64,000 nucleotides of DNA, from positions 248,001 through 312,000 of the forward strand of contig JAPYXD010000023.1 in the NCBI GenBank assembly GCA_030998225.1, written 5' to 3'. A program made the translations under genes and the position numbers. The first letter of the stretch is position 1. Every line of letters begins with the position of its first letter. The notes under the pieces were generated by a model. The model saw nothing but the letters and a program-made list of their open reading frames with translations. It had not been told where the DNA came from and made no database searches. Below, one piece after another: positions 42,786 to 54,830 of the stretch. This DNA comes from Diplolepis rosae (taxonomy: Eukaryota > Arthropoda > Insecta > Hymenoptera > Diplolepididae).

Positions 42786-45470
42786 TCATTTGGTCGCTAT
42801 TTTCAAAACCTTATCGCCTACCTTAAATTCTATGGGTCTTCTACGCAAATTATAACGAGTAGCCTGTTTTTCATTCGCTTCGTCCAAATTCTTTTGGACT
42901 ACTTCCTTTATTATTTTCAACCTTCTTAACCTATCAGTCCACTTATTTACATCCTGAAATTCGACATCGTCGTCCCTCTCGATGCTTTTTCGAAGGGGCT
43001 GCAATGGTTGCAATTCGCGGCCCAAATTAAAAAATGCAGGGGCGTTCTGTGTTGCTGCATTTTTGCTCGTATTTATTGTGAATTGTAGATCATCAACATT
43101 ATCATCTGATGTTGCATGATCATTTTCTAGGTATGCCTTAATTATTTGCTTTATAGTTCTATTGTATCTCTCGGTGGGATTTGCCTGGGGGTAATATCTA
43201 GGTGTTTTAGTGTGTCTCATCCCGAATTTTTCTGTTAATTCCCGTATGTTTTTTTTTACAAATTCCGTGCCGTTGTCCGTATTGGCAAAACAAACGTCCA
43301 CCGCGGGCTTAGGGGCGCTGCTGCATAAAAACAATCATGGCTGCCGCAGGGCTTCGGCGTTCACGTATTTACTGTTCATCTGAATAGAACTTTTCAAATT
43401 ACGTTTATCTGTAAGTGCTAAAAATGCTTTTGTTGTCGTTAAATACGTTATGCGAGTACGTACAAGCACTGCCTTTACGAGTAAAGTCCTTCCCTTTCCT
43501 GTGTTTCGGTGAGAAATCCATTTTCACGCTTATATTTATTTATGCACTTGTCACTTACTTTTTATGTTAACTATATATTTATTTGTCTAACAATTGATTA
43601 ATTACTACGTTACATTGTGAGCATCTGGCTTTAGTATAGTATACACAATGCTGCGCGAAGCCCAACGGTAGCCATATTGATTAGTTCGCTTGTCGACCAC
43701 CAGGTCTCGAATTGCAAGTTTGAATTGCCAATAGAGAACTCACGGAGTTTCCCAACGCGATATGATTCTTTTGTAATATTCAGATTCAGTCGTCTTTCTG
43801 TTAGCTTTTTTGATAGGGATAATTTGGACCCATTTAGTGAAGAGATCTACAAACACTAATATGTATTGATTTTTACACTGCTTACTCAATGGAAGCGGCC
43901 CGATAATATCAGCTGCTACCATGGTCCACGGCTCTTCGATGAGTTTTTTTCCCATTAGTCCTATTTTTGCCTGGTTGCTAGGTTCCGTCCATTGAAAGAT
44001 TTTAAAAATTTTCACGTAATTAATTACCTCCGATTACAACCCTGGCCAGTAGTGGTATCCAGATATTCTCGCGTACGTTTTTTCGGATCCTAGGTGTCCT
44101 GATTGTAATGTCATGGTTTTCTTTTAAAACCTGTGGTCTTAATTTTTTAGGTGCAATCAATTTCCATGGGTTGATATCTGGCAAAAGGGAAGATTGAAGT
44201 GGGTCTGGTCTGAAAAAATACAATTGAGAGTCCCTAATTCTCCAATTCTCGTGATCTTCTGGTCTTTTCTTGACTTGTCTCATTTTTGCTGAGTAGTTCC
44301 AACGCCCACCCGGCTAGTTGTCCTGTGGGGTTTTTCAGGTTGTGTAGCCATTTGAGTGCCATGTGATTTGTTATTGCCTTGAAACTATAACCCTCAAGAT
44401 ATGGTCTGAACTTCCTAATCGCCCATACTACCGCCAAACATTCTTTTTCTGATGCTGAGCATCGTGACTGTGCTATTTAGATTTCTGCTTGCGTACACGA
44501 TTACGTAATCAATTCCATTTATTGCTTGAGTTTGTTCTATTCGCCACTCCCACTTCTTATTCCTTTTTAACAACCTGTTTAATGGTTCTATTATTTCGGC
44601 AAAGTGTGGTATGAACCTTCTATACCAACTTGCCATTCCTATTAATCTTTGTAACTGTTCGATATTTTTGGATATGGGGAATTCCAAGATTGGTTGAATC
44701 TTATCATTGTCAATTTAAAGTCCTTTTTCGTTAACTTTAAAACCAAGGTATTTGATATCTGAACAACCGAATTCATATTTGTTGAGCCTTATTGTCAAGT
44801 TTGCTTTTTGATTTTATCCAATAAAAGGTTTAAATATTTTAGGTGATCATCAAAATCTTGAGTAACAATGATAATGTCGTCTAGTAACAAAAAACATTCG
44901 GCTTTAAATCTGGAGTTATAACCTTATCCACCAGTCTCTGGAAAGTTGCTGGATCATTGGTAAAACCAAATGGCATCCGTTTAAATTGGTACATACCCTT
45001 TTCAGGAACTGTGAATACTGTGATATGTTTAGAATTTTCCTCCAACGGTATTTGTAAATATGCCGACTTCAAATCTATTTTTGAAATGGATTTGGTCGAT
45101 CGTAAGGTATCGAAAATTTCAATCATTAATGGAATTGGGTACAAATCTTTTTTGGTAATTTTATTTATTTTTCTAAAATCAAGACAAAACCTGTACTCTC
45201 CATTTGGTTTCTTATTCATGACGATTGGATTCGACCAATCGGAACAAGAAGGTTCTATTATTCCCTGTTTTAACATTTTGTCTATTTCCTCATTTATTTT
45301 TTCTCGTACTTTAGAGCTTACATGATAGTACCTTTGCTTGATAGGATCATGGCGCTGAATATATATATTATGTTGCGTTAAGGGTGTTTGTTTGTTGTTC
45401 CTAATTCTGGTATTTTATTCTTTACAATTTCATCTAATTTAGCTTGTTAACTTTCATCCAGTTCAACAAT
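42786..45470 (-). pseudogene. Gypsy-type pol (RT, RNase H, integrase), broken
   Basis: Minus strand. Reverse transcriptase: about 45470-44881, with MLKQGIIEPSCSDWSNP, FCLDFRKIN, SKIDLKSAYLQIPL and QFKRMPFGFTNDPATFQRL; the catalytic LDD box follows only after a frameshift at about 44885. Thumb and RNase H: 44687-44234 ([30 protein letters not shown]). Integrase: zinc-binding linker 44283-44020, first catalytic Asp in VAADIIGPLP (44015-43740), then a 420-bp insertion (43318-43738), then the second Asp in TDNGTEF and the Glu in NPTERYNRTIK (43334-42786), ending with a chromo-like GDKVL stretch. Order and motifs are those of Ty3/Gypsy. Frameshifts and the insertion make it inactive. Confidence 0.9.
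43318..43738. mobile_element. MITE-like insertion within the integrase
   Basis: The integrase frame stops at RWETP (43740) and resumes at about 43315. The 420 bases between carry imperfect inverted ends: CAATCATGGCTGCCGCAGGG near 43347 and CCCAACGGTAGCCATATTGA near 43660-43680. No ORF. Confidence 0.6.
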
Positions 45471-45619
45471 ATAACTTCTGGTAATTAGATATTATAAAAG
45501 ATTCCTGTAATTATTGTTTCCTGATCTTCTCGATTTTCATTACTGTCCTGCGTTTGTAGGGTGGGGTTTTCCAGTATATGGAATCTGCTGTGTGTGGGAA
45601 TGTTGAACAAGCTTTAGAT

Positions 45620-46524
45620 TTGAGAATATTGTAGAATTATCACCCTCCATGATGTGTATACAGTAGATGTATATATATAAGTCGATCAAGGTGTGGGTTA
45701 GAAAAAATAATTGAAACACTCAACCATAATTTGTCATGAGCGACGTTTCGTTGGCTTGGTTCGCCAACCTCATCAGGCTATATTTGAATGATAAAGTTCA
45801 TATAAATTAGGAATCACAATAATTTTTACAAAACAGTGAAAAAACACTTTCTAAAGAGTCACAAAACAAATTTACCTTAAAATTGAAGTCTTTACATTTA
45901 AAACATTTAGTCAATTATTAAAAACTAATTTAATTAGTCACATTGTTACGTCCCGAAGTAAAATATTAAACTAACTATTCGTAATTTTGTTTCCTTATTT
46001 ATAAGACGGAGGACACTAATATTAATAAACTAACACTAACTTAAACTTGTATATTATACAAATGAGTATTCATACGTTAAATAATAATTTCAAACAAGAA
46101 TCAGTATTCATAATTTCAAACTCTTCAAAAGTGAAAAGTAGTTAGAATTTAACGTATAAATATCATCTTTTTTATTTATGCTATTTTTTTGACATTTAAT
46201 ATGAATCATTTCTGATATAAGTCTCTTTTAATAAATAATTTCGGAATCCACTACAGTAGTCTTATTCCAATCAAATTCATGTTTAAAATTAATTTGATGC
46301 TGACAAACAACTGATTCGTCTTTTTTATTATTAATGTGTTCCTTTATACGTGTCTTTAAAGTTCTTTTTGTTTCACCAATATAACACGCTTCACAATCTT
46401 TGCAACGGATTTTATAAACAACATTAGTTCTATCCATTATTTTGGTGCTGTCTTTACCTAATTTGATGACAGAGCTCAAATTTTTATTGACAATTGGGAT
46501 AGTTGAAATATTGAATACTTTCAA
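45620..46524 (-). pseudogene. Penelope-like element fragment: GIY-YIG domain and terminal repeat
   Basis: Frame 46524-46228 (minus) codes NVVYKIRCKDCEACYIGET-KRTLKTRIKEH, the Cys-rich linker and GIY-YIG nuclease that form the C-terminus of Penelope-like proteins; it ends at 46228. Then come about 350 bp of AT-rich 3-prime sequence and a terminal repeat (45835-45620) with a hammerhead ribozyme. It is a 5-prime truncated copy, placed head-to-head with the plus-strand copy starting at about 46575. Confidence 0.85.
45735..45785 (-). ncRNA. Hammerhead ribozyme in Penelope terminal repeat (minus)
   Basis: Minus strand: stem I AGC, CTGATGAG, stem II GTTGGC/GCCAAC with loop GAACCAA, GAAA, mini stem III ACGT, cleavage site GTC, then GCT closing stem I. 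All conserved core bases are present. It is the inverted twin of 46613-46662. Confidence 0.85.
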
Positions 46525-46574
46525 ACTTGAAGATAATTTTTTAAAAATTCTTTTGTAAAAAATTTTGTAAAAAT

Positions 46575-47957
46575 TATTGTGATTCCTAATTTATATTAAC
46601 TTTATCATTCAAATATAGCCTGATGAGGTTGGCGAACCAAGCCAACGAAACGTCGCTCATGACAAATTATGGTTGAGTGTTTCAATTATTTTTTCTAACC
46701 CACACCTTGATCGACTTATATATATATACATCTACTATATACACATCATGGAGGGTGATAATTCTATAATATTCTCAACTACTAGTCCTGGATCGGAGAC
46801 GGACTCTTTTATACACATCAAGAATTTTTTCCAATACATTGACAACAAATATGGATCACAACTTAAAGTTCTACTAAAAAATTGAACTTCCACAAATCAA
46901 CGTCTAGCTGTGGCCACATCTAAACTTCGTTTTCTACTAAGGTGCAGAAGTAATGACGTAATACCGATACATATTCAAAATTTATATAAACAATATTATA
47001 ATGTATCATTTTTTAGTAACAGTTGTAAAAGGGATTTTCATAGATTCAACAATTATTCCATGAAAAAATTGTTGAATTTTGAAATTAGAGACATTAATTT
47101 CCATTTAATTTTCTTAAAGAAGTCACTTAAAAAAATAGACAAAGACATTTCTACTACTACTATTGATTCTAATACCAAAAAAAAAATTTTCTTTTTTTCT
47201 CAAAAAAAGTTTAATTCTATTTTATCTAATCACAATTTTATACGTCATGAAAAGTTCACATCCTTGCTACCGAAAAAAGATAATCCTACATTAAGTTGTA
47301 AGGATACTTTTGTTACAAATTTATCAGAAGTTCAATTACCTTCCGAGGTTATTGATACTGTATCGCTGGGCTCAAACTTTAGCGTTCCTTCCAAAATATC
47401 TAAACAACAGATCATTGACATTGTTAAGAACGTCGAAACTTCATTACAGCTATTAGATATAAACAATGACGTCAAGAACGAAATAAGGGAAATAACAACT
47501 AAGAATGTTAAAAACTTTATCAAGAAAGAGTTTCACATCTCAAAAGAGGACAAAAAAATTTCTAAAAATCTAAAAATCACCAAAAAGTTCCTTAATGATA
47601 ATCCGGATATCTTTTTTACTAAAGCCGATAAAGGCAATGTTACAGTCTGTTTGAAAAAATCTGAATATATTATTAAGATGAACAATCTTTTATCTGATAC
47701 TTCCACTTACATTTCAATTGATAAAAATCCACTCAGGAAACTTCAGGAAAAAACTTCTAAGATACTAAAAAATTTTAACGATAATGAATTTTTAAAACAA
47801 AAATACCATAACAATCAATTAACTTTAACTAGTACAGTCCTTCCTAAGTATTATGGACTTCCAAAGATCCATAAAAAAGATATTCCGATACGTCCAATCA
47901 TTTCCTCAATTAACAGCCCTACACAATTTTTAGCGAAAGTTATTAATGAAGAATTGT
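46575..47957 (+). pseudogene. Penelope-like element: terminal repeat and reverse transcriptase N-terminus
   Basis: The terminal repeat (46575-about 46790) overlaps the ORF start: ATG 46748, frame open to a TGA at 46883-46885 and then open again in the same frame to about 47957. Motifs: FFTKADKGNVTVCLKKSEYI, LPKYYGLPKIHKKD-type box and IRPIISSINSPTQFLAKV, typical of the Penelope reverse transcriptase N-terminal part. After about 47957 the frame enters unrelated sequence (ends 48031), so the palm catalytic motifs and GIY-YIG domain are lost. One nonsense codon plus 3-prime truncation. Confidence 0.9.
46613..46662 (+). ncRNA. Hammerhead ribozyme in Penelope terminal repeat (plus)
   Basis: CTGATGAG (46620-46627), six-bp stem II GTTGGC/GCCAAC with loop GAACCAA, GAAACGTC (46647-46654), short stem I AGC/GCT. 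Core positions all match the hammerhead consensus and the tiny palindromic stem III (ACGT) is the form reported for Penelope-like elements, where activity often needs two copies. Cleavage would fall after the C of GTC. Confidence 0.88.
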
Positions 47958-48031
47958 TTTGGGATTTCGGACGCTTTTACTTTTTGGGATTGTTACAAAC
48001 GGGCAATTTTGGTTTGACCCAAAATTTTTAA

Positions 48032-49629
48032 AAGCAACTATCCCAATCAAATACCTGAAAAGAGGTGTTATGAGAGAAGAAATGAGAAGTAATTGCCTTA
48101 GTTTGTTCGCCGGAGGAACCAAACAGCCGAATTAATTCGCATCACTTTGTTTATTTTATTTATTGTGGGGAATCGGCCTCTGAGCTCTATTTCCTGGGGA
48201 AATACCTTTCGCTGCCTAGCCTTGAATTCCTGAAAGCGTTAAGGTTTTAAAATAACTTTAAACTCCAATTTACCGTGAAATGACAAAAATTTATTCACCA
48301 GAGTAATAGAGGTTTTAGTTAGACAATAGAAATTCTTAAAAATTATAATGCGTCACTAATAACATACTTTTGTTAGTATTAGAATTTACCAAAATTATTA
48401 CGACCTTAATACTACCGCCTGACCTTCGAGCAAGAAGAGTCGACGGGAAAAAATTCTGTTCGTTTCACTAAGAAAAATAATCATCAGGCTGTTGCTAAGA
48501 TTAATTTAGAATTGCTGCGGAAGTCAGCTGTAAGCTCTGTTAAGAGAGACAGAGAGAGCGCGAGAGAGGGAGGTGGAGAATACATACTCTTACCTTGCTT
48601 TCCCGGGACATAAATTCCTCTCCTGGGTTTCCCTAGCTGCACACAACGCCATTTTCACTTTCACGTCGCGAGGTGTCACTCCAAAGGCTACCGCGAAATT
48701 CTGTGGTAATTTTTGTACAAGCCCTAGATTGAGATTTCGAGTTTCTTGCTTTCAGCTTTCTTGTTCTTTGAAACACAGTGGTTAACACTTGGTTTCACTC
48801 CCGAACTGGACCGGTTGCAAACAGCTTTTAAGTGTGTTTTTATGCGATTCGTTTGCCCAATTTACGTCCTGAAACACCCCTTAGTGTAGTCGAATTTTCG
48901 ACTCTGAGGAGCCTTCGGAGTAATTCTCATGACGCGATTCGTGATGGGAAACACGGACGGAGCGAGGGAACGATCACCTGTCCCTTTTTCCACACGACCC
49001 GCTGGACATCTTGTCCGACCGAGAAATCGAAGAGGAATGCTGACTACTGTGAGAATGAAGGCAGGATGTGACGCGACCTTAAAATGCTGATGCTGATAAC
49101 GAGCTAGCTAAACAGTTTTGCAGGACACGTGCACTATTGCCAAATCAAAGTCAATTGTTTAATTCATGTTATTGGAATTATCGTTTCAATAATAATTATT
49201 ATTATACAGTTAATTATTATTATAATTAGTATCATCACACCATTACATATCATTATAATAATTATTATTATGTAGTCATTCATTATTATAACGATAATTA
49301 TTACTACGAAACACTGCGAATGTTGCTAAAATTATTAGTTCGTATTTTTATCAACATTTTAAAGTTGCACTGGAACTCTATTGCATTAAGAGAGCCAGAA
49401 TATGAAGGAGAATTGTCGCTACCCCTTCCCCGCGCTCTTCCCATCTGCCTCACATGAGCTGTAGTGCAGCGAGTGCACGTGCGATTGACGGCTAGAATAA
49501 AGAAAAAGAACAGACGAAGAAAGAAAAGAGTGTTTCGGCCACAGCACGCATGATAAAATTACGCGTTGGTCAGGGGGGTATTTTATCTTTGATTTGATTA
49601 CTCCCGTCTCGTAGAGTCTACCGTAACAG
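48032..49629. other. Non-coding stretch within the Gypsy nest
   Basis: No recognised gene. Contains a GAGAGA-rich patch (about 48545-48575), a GC-richer part (48580-49080) and a (TTA/AAT)n region (49180-49315). Placement between gag and pol of the minus-strand element and its TTTATTCAC-type starts suggest LTR-like or inserted sequence, but no repeat partner was found. Confidence 0.4.
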
Positions 49630-50131
49630 GATAGGTTTGAGTCATTGTATATTTGAGTGAAATCGTTAGGGTTCCTTCCTACAGTGGTTTCGGTTTTCGT
49701 TACCTGTTCAATTGTTTTTGGAATTTTTTTTGTCCATTTTCTCTTGATTTTTCCCGATTTTCCGCTGGAAATTCTATCGCGGGCTGTCTTTGACCTGGTA
49801 TCGTACCTGTCGCTAATTGGTTCATCCTTGGTATTATTTGATTATGAGGGTTGTATTGATATCTATATTGTTTATTTTGGAATTTAGACTGAAAACCTTG
49901 TGAACATTCTGGTTAAGGAGTGTGGGAATGCAGGGTGGGGGTAGGGTCTCTGCATAGAAGCTGTTTGGTATTGTGGTATATTATATCTTAGTGGTGCCCA
50001 CGAAAATGCAGGTATATTTTTTTGTCTCCCCTTTTAAATATTTTGGTTTTTGTTTTCATACTGACAGCTAGTCTCGTGATATTCCTTCCTGCTTTTGTTA
50101 TTTTCTATCCTGGGTTCCGTTACTTGTAGTA

Positions 50132-51059
50132 AAGGGTTTTCCAATAGGGACATAACAATTTTATCTATGAATAAAACAGAGATATTTGAGATATTGAGTT
50201 CAAATTTATTGTGGGTGTAGTGCAAGCATTACATTTCATGAATGAAATTCGATATCGGCCATATGACCACCACGAGCCCGTTTACAGCGGTCCATTCTTT
50301 GGACCCAATTTTCCACCACTGGCACACATTTCGACTGGAACGTTGGCAATTTCGCGTTGGATGTTGTCTTTGAGGTCGTCTAAAGTTGCTGGCTTATTGG
50401 CATAGACCAGTTACTTGATATGGCCCCATGAAAAGAAATCCAATGGCGTTAGATCGCATGAACGAGGCGGCTATTCGACCGGACCATTTCTCGAGATAAC
50501 ACGTTCACCAAATTTGCCCTTCAATAAATCGATTCTGACGCGTGCTGTGTGGCTATTGGCACCGTCTTGTTGAAACCACATATCGTTGATGTCAAGTTCA
50601 TCCAATTTTGGCCACAAATAATCTTCCAACATAGCACGATAGCGCTCTCCATTGACGGCCCAATCACACGTCTGGCATGAAACCCGCACGAAACAGTCAC
50701 TTTTTGCACTTACGGTTGCGATTATTTCTTCGCTTCGAGCAATACGACGTCTTTTTGGCACCGGAACGTCCAATAGTGTAAATTCGGTCTTGAATTTATC
50801 CACTATAGTACGCACAGCCTGTCGGGTGGGACGATTATTAAGGCCGAAAATTGGAGTTAGCGCTCTTAAAGTTGCGACCACCGACTCAGAATTTCGGTAG
50901 TAATTTTTAATAATTTCCAAACGTTGCTGGTTCGTGAACTTTACTATAATGAAAATGTTGACTTTAACTAACGTTTTGACATTGACAGTTCATTAAAAAA
51001 GTTTAAGGGTGCGTTCATATAAAGATACGAAATTGTTATGTCCCTATTGGAAAACCCTT
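50132..51059 (-). mobile_element. Second DUF4817 Tc1/mariner-type element
   Basis: Inverted ends of more than 35 bp start AAGGGTTTTCCAATAGGGAC; both flanks are TA (50130-50131, 51060-51061). It carries a transposase remnant on the minus strand and interrupts the gag fragment. Ends and protein are related to 39345-40101 but clearly diverged. Confidence 0.85.
50471..50920 (-). pseudogene. DUF4817-type transposase with internal deletion
   Basis: N-terminal HTH (LEIIKNYYRNSESVVATLRA, TRQAVRTIVDKFKTEFTLLD), then at about 50740 a jump past the middle of the protein to WAVNGERYRAMLEDYLWPKL and WFQQDGANSHTARV (second catalytic Asp). After the stop at 50471 the same protein continues in a neighbouring frame with CDLTPLDFFSWGHIK (third catalytic residue, Asp), about 36 residues from the second. 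The first catalytic Asp is in the deleted part. Confidence 0.8.
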
Positions 51060-52170
51060 TACTTGTCCCCCAATTTTGGACTTTGCCCATTCAATCTCCT
51101 ACCCTTTACCTACATTTTCAAGTTCTTCAAATGTATCAAAATCGTTACGCTTATAATACATCTTGTATTCGATTCTCAAATTTTCATACCCGCGACGTAA
51201 TTCCCATTCTAGTCTTTTCCTGGTCTGGAGTTTCGTAAAGAGTTTTCTAATTTCTATTAAATAAGAGTGAATATCTTGATTCCGTCTTTGGTTGCGAAAT
51301 TTAATTTTTTGTTTTATTTGCTCTAAAAATTTTTCGTCTATATATGTTTTCGTAAATCTTTTTTAAAAAATCTGATAACATTCTCCATGGATTTTTATTA
51401 ATATAACACCAGTCTTTAGCATCTTCAATTAGCAATGCATCCAGGTTTTCCTAAATATCCCTAATATTTCTTTGGTATCCCCTTTTAAATCTTTTTAGTT
51501 CGTCCAAGAAATGAGCTGGGCTGTCTTCTTCGTTATTCCTACATTTTAGTGGTCAATTGAGCCCGCGGGAAGAACTCGCTGAGCGTTCTGTTCTTATTCA
51601 AATTTTCTCCGAATTCCAGTAGTACACTATCGTCTGTATCAAAAATTTTGTCGTCGTTCTTTTTTATATTTTTTAAATTAACTGATTGTTTATTTAATAT
51701 TTTGTTTCTATTTCCCATTTTTTTCCTTTCCGATTTTTCGTGATTCCTAAATTCTCATTCAAATGAGCTATGGGCTGTAGCTCTCTAGCTGTTTTATTTA
51801 AGCCTATGTTTTTGCATTTTTCTTCTATTTCTTTAATAAACTTTTCTCGCTCCCTAATTACCTGTTCGTCGTAATGTTGCAACAGTTCATTTGCTTCTGC
51901 TAGAAATTGATTATTATCTTCTATAAAGGAGTCTATTTAGAATGTTTCATTATCGACAGGTTGGTGGTTTGTTGATTTTGAGATTTATGGAACTCGCAAA
52001 TCTATTCCGTCCCAGAGAAGGAATTGGTTGGGGTTATTTTGTACTGTTCCCCTATCTTCGTTTGCAGTCCTGTCTCTATTTTGTAGAGTCGCTGTATCGA
52101 GTTGGCCGTACTCATAACTATTCTGAGTCGACTGTTATCAGCCAATTCCTAATATGCTTATATTTTCGTT

Positions 52171-53059
52171 GAAAGTCTTATTTAGGCCGAGGGATGCTTT
52201 GTTTATTGGATACCGCTCAACCTTATGACTGTTGACGGGCGAACGCGTATCGCTCGACCGCGCGCTTTTGCCTTCTATGCTACCTACGCTTCGTTAATTT
52301 TCTTACTTCTATTAATATTCTATTCCTACTTTAGCTTAATTACTTTATTTCTATTAATCTCTTATTGTTATTTTCCCACTAAATCTAATCGTTTCGGAAT
52401 TAATTTTCTTAATCTTTTTGAATACACTTCGTCCAACTAACCAACTATTTATTTTCATTAAATTCCGACTTAATTTTTTCGAGAATTTTCTTCCGATTTG
52501 GTTTTCTCGTTAGATTATTGGGTATTACTTATTTTATAAAATTCAAAGCGACTTTACTATTAAAATCAAACATTTTCCTGAACTAAACACGCAACAGATA
52601 AATGGTTAAAAAATATAAACTTACTACCAACACAAGCGTCGGAGTTCCAGTCTGCCATCTGTCAAATAATCCTTTTATTTTTGCTCATATTCTCGGCAGG
52701 TTTCTGAAAGTTGTTAGGAAAAGGTTTGAGGGGCTTTTATGTTAGGCGCCAGGTACGAGGAGTGTCCACCCTGCGTTTATATCTTCACGCCAGAGCGCTC
52801 GATTGGCCTCTGCGGGGTATGAGCGTAACCAGTAGTCCCTCACGAACTCCCTGAATGCCATAGTTACCGGCAGGGCAGGTCAACCTCTAATGTATTGGGT
52901 GTCCCCGTAGGGTAGTTCAGGTGCAGGGATTTACGCGGCGCTAGTTGTCGGAAGCGGATGGAGGGCGGCAAGGGGAACGGCTTCGTATGAGTTCCGCCAT
53001 TGTTGTATACTCTTTCTGAGCTACATCAAGCTACATGCCATTGGTGAAACCATTTCAAA
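52171..53059. other. No gene; GC-rich block
   Basis: 52740-52990 is GC-rich. GTAGTTCAGGTGCAGGGATT (52911) recurs with changes at 53941, both followed by GCGGCGCTAGTTG, so two copies of an unnamed repeat flank 1 kb of AT-rich sequence. Confidence 0.45.
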
Positions 53060-53373
53060 ATTAAATAAGACAAAATATTTTATTATTGTTAAAATTTAAA
53101 TCTATTTAACTGTATGGAAGGAATATAAAAACAATGGAAACTGTTATTAACATATTGGTTTATCTATAAACATATTTTTATTTATGATCTTTCGGCATCA
53201 TGAAAGTTTAATAAGAGTGCAAATTCGGAACGGCACACAAATATTCACAATCGTTCGAAATTAAATACACACATATAATATGTTTTTATTAATTCCCATT
53301 GTCTTCATATTCCTTTCATACAGTAAAATAGATTTAAATTGTAACAATAATAAAATATTTTGTCTTATTTAAT
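53060..53373. mobile_element. 314-bp MITE with inverted ends of about 95 bp
   Basis: The left end (TTAAATAAGACAAAATATTT through AAATCTATTTAACTGTATG) is an inverted match to the right end (53283-53373). The interior is non-coding. No target duplication is clear. Confidence 0.7.
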
Positions 53374-53748
53374 AAAAAAAAAGGTCGTAATCGGTACTTA
53401 CAACAACTTTTACGATATCGCTTACGATAACGTTTCCAATGTCGTTTCCAACGTCGGAATTTTCAATAGGAGATAGATTAGCCGCCATTTTTGGACTCAC
53501 GAGTCCTCAGGTCGATAAAACCAAGGAGTTTTTTAATTATATGATTATTTTTATTGAAGCCTTGTATAAGCTAAGAAATTAATATTTTTTGTCTCTCCGA
53601 TTTCCGTTGAAGTCAGCAGTATTATCATTTTTCATAACATTTTTTATTATTAGTATATTTCGTATATTTTCTGTATATTTTCTGAAAATCAAAATCAATA
53701 AAAATACAAATTACAGATATTTTTGATTTTTACTTATTACGACAAAAC

Positions 53749-53847
53749 CAAGATTTAAGGCAAAATTGTGAAAATGTAATTCAAGAGTGAGTCGTTATTA
53801 ACTTCTCACTCTTGAATTACATTTCACAATTTTGCGTTAAATCTTCA
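53749..53847. repeat. Palindrome with arms of about 42 bp
   Basis: GTAATTCAAGAGTGAG (left arm end, 53791) and its complement (right arm from 53805) with a 13-base loop; arms extend outward with one or two differences to AGATTTAA-type ends. Third small palindrome of this kind in the window. Confidence 0.7.
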
Positions 53848-54103
53848 ATTTCTTTTCAATTATATTTGAATATATTCTCTGTAACAGATTTAAAGAACCT
53901 ACGTATGCATGTATATGCACTAACACGTGTACACATAATGGTAGTTCATGTGCAGGGATATAAGCGGCGCTAGTTGCTAGCGGTCCACCACCTTTCCATT
54001 AGGTTTGCACGGCCTGGTTACCGGCCGGACGCCTTGGGTCGCGCGCAGCGTGTGTTTATGTCCAACGTGCTTTTTCCGTTCGTCGCAATTGTTTACAGTT
54101 GAA

Positions 54104-54830
54104 AATGACAGAATGAACAGATCAACGAATATGCATCAAGTTTTGCCTCAATCTCAGCAAGAGCTGTACGGAGACGATTGAAATGATACAGACGACCTTT
54201 ATAAAACTAAACAACAATCTTCACAATGGAAGCGTCCAGACGAGCCATGGCCAAAAAAAAGCACGTCAAAGTCGGAGCCATGTCAAGTCAATTATGATTA
54301 TTTCTTTTAATTGTGAGGGTGTTGAGCTCTACGAATTTGCTCCAAGAGGTCAGACGATCAACAAAGAATATTACGTTGAAGTTCTAAAAAGATTGCGTGA
54401 TGCCGTGAGAAGAAAACGACCGCGTTTCTGGTCAAGCGGTGACTAGCTTCTTCACCACGATAACGCGCCAGCGCATTCATCGAACCTTGTGCAGCAATTT
54501 TTATCGAAACACAAGATTTTAGAGCTTCGCCACTCTCCGTATAGTCCCGACATAGCTCCCTGCAACTTTTGGATGTTCCCAAAATTGAAAATGGCGCTCA
54601 AAGGAGAGCGGTTCGACAACGTCCAGACGACTCAGAGTAATGCGACGCGCGAGCTGAAGGCCATTCCAAAATCTGCGTTCGAGGACTGCTTTAAGATGTG
54701 GAAGCACCGCTGGGAGCGTGTGGTTCAATCAAATAGGAACTACTTCGAAGGATGCCACGGCCTGGATTACGAAGAATAGCACCAACGCGAAGATATGAAG
54801 GCAGGTCGGATACTTTTCGGACACACTTCG
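54104..54830 (+). pseudogene. Mariner transposase relic
   Basis: From 54183 one frame is open, with a single stop at 54444-54446, to 54779. It contains FAPRGQTINKEYYVEVLKRL, LLHHDNAPAHSS (second catalytic Asp) and RHSPYSPDIAPCNFWMFPKL (third Asp, one Cys where Asp/Ser is common). The N-terminal half is frameshifted or deleted around 54104-54260, so the first catalytic Asp is not seen. A terminal repeat ends at 54830 (ATACTTTTCGGACACACTTC) and abuts TA of the LTR-like block; the left end is not found. Confidence 0.8.

Larger units (their letters stand above)
49630..52170 (-). pseudogene. Gypsy-type gag, broken
   Basis: Minus-strand fragments: 51940-51690 (ELLQHYDEQVIREREKFIKE, a coiled-coil), about 51560-51380 (EDSPAHFLDELKRFKRGY, LIEDAKDWCYIN, a capsid-like stretch), and about 50100-49640 (Pro-rich PYPHPAFPH). 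Split by a DUF4817 element (50132-51059). Its position before pol on the same strand, and the distal LTR-like block beyond it, fit gag of the same Gypsy element. Many stops. Confidence 0.6.

Noticed and set aside
49657..49887. 76-codon hydrophobic plus-strand ORF
   Set aside because: Opposite the Pro-rich and lysine-rich gag part on the minus strand; hydrophobicity is a complement effect.
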